Source of the DNA: Channallabes apus
Taxonomy: Eukaryota; Chordata; Actinopteri; Siluriformes; Clariidae
Reading direction: 5' to 3'
DNA: 64,000 nt
NCBI GenBank assembly: GCA_030522415.1
Contig: CM060105.1
Span: 18,607,777-18,671,776, forward strand
The notes under the pieces were generated by a model. That model was not told the DNA's origin, did not search any database, and saw nothing but the letters and a program-made list of their open reading frames with translations. Below are positions 55,900 to 64,000 of the stretch, one piece after another (the first letter of the stretch is position 1; each line of letters opens with the position of its first letter). The position numbers were made by a program, and so were the translations under genes.

Positions 55900-55990
55900 T
55901 GTGCAGGTGCGATGGATCGCGTACCAACCAGTAGGGTGTTGGACTGGTATGTTTATACTTCTCATCCAACCACAATCAAATTCGCTCTAT

Positions 55991-57375
55991 CCAGATGGCG
56001 CGATTTATTTATTTTTGTTTGGTTTTTAAATAAAACAGGAGTAATGAGGCTATTTTTAAACAGAAAAACAGAACTCAGAAACTTGGATATACATTAAATA
56101 TTTAATACAATGTTATTTTCTTTAAATATTGACCATCATGTTAGGTTTAAGATGAGTTTCCAAATTGTTAATTTTTATGATGAATTAAAAGAAAAAATAT
56201 TATTGCTTGATGTGTCCGTCGCACCTCAGCACATTTACTGACCCCAAAAGAGAGGAACAAACACAAGTTCTTTGTTTATTATCAGCAAAGAAAGCATATT
56301 TAAGTATTTGGCAAGCTGCCCTATGTCACGTACATCCCGTACATCAAAAGAACCATTAGCATGTAAGTCATACAGAAACCTGGAGACAGACTGATGATAG
56401 GAAACACATTAGCACTTTCCGGTTAGACAAAAGGGGTTCCAGCGGACACCAGCTGTTTGTATGTATATTCGCCTGGACATGGGGTATTGGAAGTGTTACC
56501 ATATAAGGAATCAGGAAGCGGGGGTTGGGGGGGGCGGTGTTTTATGGGCATAGAGGCACGGGAAAGTTCACATCATATTACATAACCTTACACTCATATA
56601 CCCTAACAAATAATATGTTATAATTCTAAAAACTCAAGTAAAAAATCAAGCTGTAATAATCTGAAACTCTGATTTTTTAAAGGGAAATATTTTAAACATT
56701 TAAGACTTAAAAACAGACCACACATGCTCAACTATACAAATATACTGTATGAAACTCAGATACTCTAATATAGGGAATAATAAAAAAAAACACTTTTAAT
56801 ACATTTTTGGCCACTTACATACTGTACTTTATAACTTATATACGTTTTTTTTAATACAACTCAAATACTAAGAAGAAAGTATGGAATAACGTCAGGGAAT
56901 ATATACTCTCATATATTATTTCATTATTGTTCTCACATGCTCTTCTATAGTACAAAAATCCGCATTCTATTACTTGTAGAAGGGAAATATCATGACAGAA
57001 ATATCAATGTGCCTTTATCCGAGACCAAACACAAAGCAAACCATGGAAAGTAAAATGTGAGATACTATAACCAGACATTTCACAGAGAATGACAGGAGAA
57101 AAATGACTTCCTGAAGATATGTTTAAATGTCATGCAGCATCTTGATTTGTGTTTCAGCTGTTTTGGGATGTTTTGGATGTAACATGACATTTTCTGCTGT
57201 GTGCTCCCTTTGGAAAAAAATTTCATTTGCATGCAGATAATTAAATGTGCATTTCCAGAAGTCATGGTTATTGGTGAAGAGGCAGGAAGTATCGTCCATT
57301 TGCTTGATTTGTACACATGTACATAAAACCTCATAGTAAATGTACATAATAGATATTAATGGTAGTGTTTTTTAT
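55991..57375. other. Unique AT-rich DNA with a G-rich patch
   Basis: The G-rich block near 56519-56540 (GGGGGTTGGGGGGGGCGG) could form a quadruplex. No gene or repeat family recognised. Confidence 0.45.
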
Positions 57376-57377
57376 TT

Positions 57378-57558
57378 TCTTGGATTTTTATCCCTTTTAT
57401 CGCAGGGTTCACCATATAAGATCTGGCACAGGGACTGGGATGTACCAGTCGTACTGGGATGCCCAACAAGGGAGGTCTGTTCGTGGCAAGGCTCAAACCC
57501 CTGACCCTCTGATCAATAAGCTAAAGCCTCAACCACCTGAGCCACCACTACTGGCTAT
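57378..57558 (-). mobile_element. tRNA-derived SINE, third type
   Basis: On the minus strand: GTAGTGGTGGCTCAGGTGG (box A region), GTTGAGGCTTTAGCTTATTG, then GTCAGGGGTTTGAGCCTTGC (box B GGTTTGAGCC). The body contains CAGTCCCTGTGCCAGATC. The promoter layout is convincing. The body differs from the other two families, and no tail or duplication was found. Confidence 0.65.
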
Positions 57559-57559
57559 A

Positions 57560-58583
57560 AAGGACTGCATATGTATTTAGAATCTGAAATGGCTGGATGG
57601 ATATAAAAAAAAAAGCCATGCTTTAATTTTTTTTAATGCACCTTTAACTGTTGTTTTATTCCTTTTTTTTTAAATGACAGTCATAAAATAAGCTGTGCAC
57701 ATTAAATGTCAATCAGTATTGCTGATGGATACCTGCGTGGGATTTTTTTACAGACTCAATTAAATAAACGGAATGAATACAAGACCTTGTGAATTACTTT
57801 GATGCATTGATGAGGAATTTGTTGATATGAACCAATGAGTACCTACAAAATGGCACAAGACATTAAGTAATCATTAAGAAAAAGTCATTATGCGTTCAAC
57901 TGGATATCACAGCAGGACACCAAACCAGACCTCTTGAAGTTTTTGTTCTAACCCTACCTCTTTTTTTTTTTTTTTTTTTTTTTACTATTGCACTGTACCA
58001 CTCCTTTTCATACAGCTCCTAAAATCTAATATCGCAATTTTATGCCTTATGTCTTATGATCACGAAAATGGCTGCCCTTAGGCTAGTCAAATCTAAATGT
58101 AACACTCAGATAGAGTGTGATATTTTCACAAGCTTAATATCATTAAAATGTATAATAGACTCACTCTATCATGCCCATGCTGTCACCCATGACCTCTACA
58201 TCACCCTCCACCCTCACGCCTGTTTTCCTTTGGTTTTTCCTCAAACGTAAACAGTGCAGAGGGTTATCGTGGTGTGTGCCGGAGTGGATTCCTGACATTC
58301 TTCCCAGGCTGGACGGAGAAGCATGGGTGCTGCGGTCATGCAGAGAGTCCCGTATGATATGGAGGGTGTTTCTCTCTCATCTGTTTGCATGAACAGCTAG
58401 GTTTCCCCACATGGTCATCTGCTAGTCTTTAATTACCTTACTTTTACCTTTTTTTTTTTTTTTTTTGCTGAAAGCTGAGAGATGAGACATGTCCCACTGA
58501 GCATCTGTTCATAATGACGATGAATTTCACAGCCTTATAAAAGCTTAATTTTGATGTTCAGCCAGGGATTTCAGAAAGATTAG

Positions 58584-58668
<85 letters not shown>

Positions 58669-59030
58669 TGTGACCGCTGGCACTTGTGGAATGGCTGTTC
58701 ACATACAGCTCCGAAAGAAGCAAGAGTAAGAGGTCAGCTTGTCCTGTCCAGTTTGCTGTCGGTCCAGTCAAAATTTCTGGCTGTAGACTGAAAAAAACGC
58801 AAATATACACACTGATTAACAATTCATTATGTTTTATTTATTTATTTATAAATATGCACATATTATACGAATAAAGTTGATTACTTATATACTTATATAC
58901 ATAATAATAAATACAACTAAACAAATCAGAATAATGAATAAATTAATTAATTGATTAAATGTTGCAAACATACTGTGTTAAACCTATTACTAATTATAAA
59001 ATTAAAGTTCGTATCATGTTACCTACAGTT
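57560..59030. repeat. Unique DNA with poly-T runs and a long GT array
   Basis: Poly-T lies at 57961-57983 and 58450-58467, and GT units at 58587-58672 (over 40 units with one break near 58661). AT-rich low-complexity sequence follows at 58810-59010. No gene-like signal. Confidence 0.8.
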
Positions 59031-59054
59031 AAGTACAGTGTATAGTATAGAAAT

Positions 59055-59640
59055 GGAGTTCAAGTCAAACCGGGACTTTTGATTGCTTATAATAACAGTT
59101 ATAAGTGTAAAAACATTACATTTATTTCTCTCTATAATTCCCTGCGACACTAATGCACTAATACAGTGTGTCACTAGTGCTTGGATACCATCACGGTAAA
59201 ATGTTTTCTCAGTATTCAGGAGCCATAACCAGACTACCTGCTTCATGTCTAAATTGCTGGCCTCCCAAGAGCTCCTTTAATGGCCCCCAACATGTGGAAA
59301 TGACTTGGAGCGAGATCAAGGCTGTATGGCGGATGTGGCAATAACTCGCAGTTCCTGTAATGTGAAAGTGGTATTAGTGAATGATTGTGTGTACAGTTCA
59401 CACACACACAGAGATTCATCTCTTCCATAAGTTGGAAGAAAGTTATCTGTCAACTTAAAAGGATTGAACATTCACTTTGAACGACTGCAGTGGTCTCCAA
59501 GCCACCACAGTCAGCGTCATCATTTTACGGACGAACGGCCTTCTTTAAAACGCTTGCACCATTCAAATGTTTTACTGCGCCTAAGAGTCCCATGGATGCC
59601 CTGTGCTTGAACATCAATCAGTTTTATGCCAAATAAATAC
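59055..59640 (-). mobile_element. Mariner-like transposon relic (copy 2)
   Basis: Homologous to the relic at 33162. The end motif CAAGTCAAACCGGGACTTTT is at the left. The minus strand encodes FYRDGIQALVT of the transposase C-terminus with a frameshift after it, and a PHPPYSxDLAPSxFH-type block (59280-59345) with the third acidic position of DD34D. Near 59540-59570 lies the N-terminal EWCKRFKEGR block. The segment in between with the first two catalytic D residues is not visible. Many indels indicate an old copy. Confidence 0.78.
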
Positions 59641-60185
59641 TTATTTTCCACCATAATTTTCAAATGAATTCTTTAAAAATCCTACAATGTGATTTTCTGG
59701 ATTGTTTTTTTTTTTATTTATTTTGTCCCTCATAGTTGAGGTATACCTATGATGAAAATTACAGAACTCTCTCATCTTTTTCAGTTGGAGAACTTGCACA
59801 ATTGGTGGCTGACTAAATATGTTTTTGCCCCACTGTATATTCATCTATTTAATTCAACAAATATTTATATCTGTATTCAGGTTTTAACATAGAGTGGATG
59901 GACACTACTGTGTGAAAACTCAAAAGGTCAAAATATGTGTGTGTGAATCCTGGCTCCTGAAAGTTCCTCAACCTCAGCTACATCATTCAAGTTTATAAAA
60001 GGTCTCACCTTAGCATGCACTCATGACTGTTTTTTAACCTTTCTTGTTAAACCTTTCTATTTGCCAAAATATGAAGAAAGTAAAGCTTAATTTAAACCAC
60101 TTCCACCTGTAAAGTCCAATTGGTCATGCAGGCCATTTAAAGGCCATCTATATATTTAGGTTTGAATAAAAGCGTTCTAAAATAC
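59641..60185. other. Unique AT-rich DNA
   Basis: It may contain the missing end of the neighbouring mariner relic, but no terminal repeat is visible. Confidence 0.45.
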
Positions 60186-60187
60186 AC

Positions 60188-61076
60188 ACACCAGCCACTA
60201 CATAAAGTATTTTTGACTTCAGAACTGAGATTCTGGTCCATATTGTTCACACTTGCTGAATATTTCTCAGCTGCACACCCACGATGTAAATATCACGTTC
60301 CACTACATCTCGAAGGGGTTCTACTGGACCGAAATCTGGTCCATTTGAGCACGGTGAACTGGAGTAATCAGTCTAAACTTATTCTAGCTTTGTGTTATCC
60401 TGTTGTCATAAAGGGATAAACATGATCATTTAAACGATGCTTAATTGGTACTAATCTCTCCACACCATTACACCACAAGCAGCCTGAACCATTGATACAA
60501 GCAGATCCATGTTTTTATGTTGTATACACCAAATTCTGACCCTACTATCCGAATGTTGCAGTGGAAATCAAGACTCATCAGACCTGGAAACATTGTTATT
60601 TTTTTTTCAGTTGTCCAATTTTGGTGAGCCCATGCGAATTATAGCCTTGGTTTCCTGTTCTTAGCTGACAGGAGTGGCACCCGGTGTGGTCGTCTGCTGC
60701 TGTAGAGTATCTATTTCAAGGTCCGGTGTGTTGTGCATTCCGAGTGCTATTTGGCATGTCATTTTTCTGCGAACGAGATGTTAATAGGAGGTACTGTTGC
60801 CTTCTATTAGGATTATCCCATGGTCCGGTCATTCTCCTCTGACATCAACGAGACCTGGCACTCACTGGGTATTTTCTCTTCTTCAGAAATAAACTCTTTA
60901 GAAATGGTTAGACATGAAAATCCCACTAGAAATATTCAGACCAGCATTTCAGCCACCTCATCACTTAAACCAACTTTTCGACACATTCTGACGGACTTCA
61001 CGAGATCGGCCATGTGATGGTGTATGCTTCAACAAGCCGTTCTACCGGTGTACCTAATAAAGTGGCCGCTGGGTGT
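60188..61076 (-). pseudogene. Old Tc1-like transposon with transposase remnants
   Basis: The right end GTACCTAATAAAGTGGCCG (about 61050-61068) and left end CCAGCCACTACATAAAGTA are degraded inverted repeats of a common teleost Tc1 family, from recall. Between them the minus strand keeps the gene order: N-terminal region (60820-60960), QNW-type block (CAATTTTGGTGAGCCCATGC at 60617), first catalytic block SDES (about 60570-60590), and a C-terminal block near 60290-60420. Many deletions shorten it to about 890 bp. It is related to the 10 kb relic in its SDES region. Confidence 0.8.
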
Positions 61077-62232
61077 ATATTGGTCTGGGTGTATATGCTT
61101 CATATACGAACTCATTCTTTATTCCATCCACCATCTCTGTCACTGACTTTAGAGTCTATAACTATATTTTTTATGAAAGCATAAAATTGCTAGTCAACTT
61201 GAGCTAAAGCTAGAGCGCGGAATGCACTGTACAGTAACACGCACTAAGAAACCTGAGAATCATCTGAGCTGATGAGACTAGACTGAAATGTTTTTTAGAG
61301 CTGTAGGTTTGCAAATTAGATCAGCCAATTAGGTTTCGTACACACACACACACACACACACACTCACGCGGACACACATCGAGTCGATGGTGTGAAAGAG
61401 TGTAGCTTTACCCGCAGTGCTAAGCGTGGCTCCCCTAATGAACCGTGACTACATTATCACTTCACTGCAGTTGTTACGGAGGTGCTATCTGCTCTGCTAG
61501 ACGGGATGACGCTGTGCACACGGGTGTGTGTGTGTGTGTGTGTGTGTGTGTCAGGGTGTGTGAATGAACTCAGTGCTCGTAACACTCTCATCAACACATC
61601 CGAAGCTCTGGGATGTTTTTTTTTTTTTTTTTTTTAAGCTTACAGCAACTGCAGTCTGCACTCCAGTTATTTTGCTACTCTGACACATATTTGAACAAGA
61701 GACAGAAACCAGTGTTTTGGCATGAAGCTGCGCTGTCACACCCGTTACAGGCTTTTCTCGAGCCTAAATAAATAGTTAGACACTGAAAAGTGCATGTGTC
61801 CAGCTGGCTAATGAAACGGAGCCTCTATTCTGTCCACAGCCCACAGGAATGCTCAGCCCACACTGTATTTAAAACTCTGTGTTTGAACAGTGACACTGTT
61901 TTTTTCTTTTGTTTTTTTTTTGCTGGTGTTGGTTTGGCTTCCTCCTCCCTGGATTTAATACGGAGCAATGCTTATGAGACTAAAGTGCACAATGTCAGCT
62001 ATAATTCACTGAATTTCCATGAATATTGTATGAATCATATAACACGGGTGCTTGTTATGTGCGACTGCCAGTGGAAACGGCCTCGCTCGCTCGTCTTTAT
62101 TAACGATTTGCAGCGACTTGCGGAGCGCAGAAGTGGGATTAATTGGGAAATGAGCAGAAGTATCTTAACTCTTCACATTCAGACTAAAGCAGTGTCACAT
62201 TCATGACTGACCGAATCAGTCACTCACTTGTA

Positions 62233-62270
<38 letters not shown>

Positions 62271-62490
62271 AAGATAATCAGACTGCTCTGGTTGGAAACA
62301 TGATTACAGGATATACAGAGCATGTACACGGGGAAGATATCCCACAATCCTAGTCACATCTGCAGATCAGAGATTTCAAGCAGACACCAACCTGCCATGT
62401 ATTTACACTGACGTACAGTCATGACCATTTCAGTTTTTATTAACAATTATATGTCAACTGTGAAATAAAAGAAAAATATGAATACAAATA
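61077..62490. repeat. Unique DNA with AC/GT arrays
   Basis: AC lies at 61338-61362, GT at 61524-61550, poly-T at 61617-61635 and AC at 62238-62269. 61940-62170 is complex, repeat-poor sequence, a possible conserved non-coding block. The 138-codon frame at 61790-62206 has no known domain. Confidence 0.6.
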
Positions 62491-62496
62491 ATACTT

Positions 62497-62847
62497 CATT
62501 CATTCATTCATTTTCTATACCGCTTAATCCTGTGTTCAGGGTCGCGGGGGACCTGGAGCCTATCCCAGGAGACTTCGGGCACTAGGCGGGGTACACCCTG
62601 GACAGGGTGCCAATCCATCGCAGGGCACACACACACACTACGGGCAATTTAGGAACGCCAATTAGCCTAATCTGCATATCTTTGGACTGTGGGAGGAAAC
62701 CGGAGTACCCGGAGGAAACCCACCAAGCACGGGGAGAACATGCAAACTCCATGCACACAGAGACGGGAATCGAGCCTGGCCGGGGAATCGAACCCAGACC
62801 CTGGAGGTGCAAGGCGACAGTGCTAACCACTACACCACCGCGCCGCC
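62497..62847 (-). mobile_element. Full-length SINE with perfect 13-bp duplication
   Basis: A minus-strand copy of 351 bp. It runs from the GGCGGCGCGGTGGTGTAGTG promoter at the right, through box B and the adjoining GCCAGGCTCGATTCCCG, the complete core and a short GT region, to the end TTAAGCGGTATAGAAAATGA. The duplication ACAAATAATACTT lies at 62484-62496 and 62848-62860. It appears to be one of the youngest copies, judged by its match to the 30340 copy. Confidence 0.94.
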
Positions 62848-62921
62848 ACAAATAATACTTATTAATTGATAAAGGTTAAGTTAATGGTTTGACAAATGGA
62901 TGAATGATAAAAATGGAATAA

Positions 62922-63145
62922 CATGGATGGATGGATGGATGGATGGATGATGGAAAGACTGCTGAATGAATTGGAAACAGATAAATAAAGAGATAAATAC
63001 ATAAATTAGGAGGTGGATTCAAGCAAATAAATACATGAATGAATGAATGGATGGTGAAAGGAAAAGAGGACTGAATGAATAAATAAATAAATAAATAAAT
63101 AAATAGGTGGATGGATGGACAGACTGCTATAAGGTATATATTATA

Positions 63146-63201
<56 letters not shown>

Positions 63202-63700
63202 TGTGCATATATTAAACATGTATATAAATTAGTAAAATAGCTGGACAACCAAACAAATATTTAGTTGAAGAGGTTGAATTGGAGGATAGATGGATGGATG
63301 GATGGATGGATGGATGGATGGATGCATGGATGGATGGATGGATAAAGTAAATAATAAGTAAGTAAGTTAACAAAATAAATAAACAAGCAAATAAGTAAAA
63401 AATGCACAAATAAGTAGAAGGAGGGAGGGGGTGAAGGGTGGATGGTGAAAGGGAAAGGTTGCTGGATGAATTGGTAGATAGATAAACAGATGGATGGATG
63501 GATGGATGGATGGATGGATGGATGGATGGATGGATGGATGAATTGATGGATGGATGGATGGTTGCATGGATGGTTGGATGGATGGATGGATGGATGGATG
63601 GATGCATGAATGGTTGGATAGATGATGGATGGGTGGATGGATGGATGGATGGATGCATGGATGGATGGATGGATGGATGGATGGATGGATTGTTGGATGG
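62922..63700. repeat. Mosaic of GGAT, AAAT and AAT arrays
   Basis: GGAT arrays occur at 62925-62949, 63288-63342, 63489-63600 and 63620-63690, AAAT at 63079-63105, and AAT at 63152-63200. Between them recurs a related cassette with GAAAGxxTGCTGxATGAATTGG then AGATAAA (near 62952, 63456 and, weaker, 63710). The open frames of up to 198 codons rich in His-Pro-Ser-Ile are artefacts of the repeat. Confidence 0.9.
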
Positions 63701-64000
63701 GTGATAGACGGGAAAGTGGGTTAAGTAAATTGGTGGATATATAAATAAACAGATAAATACATAGTTGACTGGAATCTCTTCTATGCTGTATTCCCAGCTC
63801 ATACCCATTTATTTACGAAACGTGGACTTCTGATTGATCACCAACCCTGGCCTGTATTAAGTATTCCTGAATGAATCAAAAAATAATCAAACCATAATTG
63901 TAAACTCTCCATGATCAAATTGAGCAAGGCATTAAAACAGCTCTCACCCACATTTGAAGAACTTTGTTAAGTCTTAATTCTCAGTGTTTCTCCTGTTATA
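63701..64000. other. Unannotated window end
   Basis: It starts with a weak copy of the cassette from the preceding mosaic. The remainder is unique sequence without recognised features. Confidence 0.5.

Larger units (their letters stand above)
49335..55990 (-). mobile_element. CR1/L2/Rex1-group LINE carrying nested insertions
   Basis: Non-LTR retrotransposon on the minus strand. The 3' end is at the left: TTTGAATTTGAATTTGAA-type terminal repeats (49335-49355) next to CCAATAAAATTT. This tail is familiar from teleost LINEs. The 3' UTR is split into 49335-49568 and 52688-52835 by a Tc1 transposon. The coding region is 52836-55784. A GC-richer 5' UTR reaches roughly 55900-55990; its exact end is uncertain because no target duplication was found. 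Without the insert the element would be about 3.5 kb, reasonable for a single-frame EN-RT LINE. The clade call is from domain layout and is not resolved further. Confidence 0.88.

Noticed and set aside
63212..63808. 198-codon His/Pro/Ser/Ile-rich minus frame
   Set aside because: Translation of the GGAT arrays only.

Overview
The window looks like non-genic vertebrate DNA, most likely from a teleost and perhaps a catfish-like otophysan. I see no intact host protein-coding gene, no structural RNA gene and no bacterial signal such as operons or Shine-Dalgarno sites. The teleost call rests on the repeat content: tRNA-derived SINEs of the V-SINE/Mermaid type, IR/DR-type Tc1 transposons, a CR1/L2/Rex1-group LINE, mariner relics and very many di- and tetranucleotide microsatellites. 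The catfish suggestion is a guess from SINE resemblance only.

Layout. 0-7 kb: three SINE copies of the main family, one copy of a second tRNA-SINE family, and a 39-bp minisatellite (2150-2838). 7-16.9 kb: long AG, AAT and AT arrays, a deleted Tc1 relic (9.94-10.85 kb), SINE pieces and mostly unique DNA. 16.93-18.55 kb: a complete but mutated Tc1 element with its TA duplication. 18.5-29 kb: unique sequence, SINEs, and a small inverted-terminal-repeat transposon (24.63-25.51 kb) split by a SINE. 29-38 kb: a Tc1 fragment, a mariner relic and a cluster of SINEs, one nested in another. 38-49 kb: a short Tc1 derivative (40.1-40.6 kb), LINE 3' relics, a second copy of the small transposon, and a 58-bp near-perfect inverted repeat around 48 kb.

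49.3-56 kb is the richest part. A minus-strand LINE keeps a long uninterrupted endonuclease/reverse-transcriptase frame. Its 3' UTR was hit by a Tc1 element, and that Tc1 was hit by an LTR retroelement of which only a 1,494-bp solo LTR remains. TA and ATAG duplications give the order LINE, then Tc1, then LTR. 56-64 kb: a second mariner relic, an old minus-strand Tc1 pseudogene (60.19-61.08 kb), a full SINE with a 13-bp duplication, and a mosaic of GGAT, AAAT and AAT arrays at the end.

The elements are related parasites. SINEs with clean 11-15 bp duplications imply LINE machinery acting in trans, and SINE tails appear to have seeded tetranucleotide arrays. I did not find a convincing new biological system. 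The best leads are the three-level nest, the intact LINE frame whose catalytic FADD reads FADN, a SINE form with a fixed short 5' end, and the inverted repeat at 48 kb. All family names come from reading motifs by eye and need a repeat-library search.
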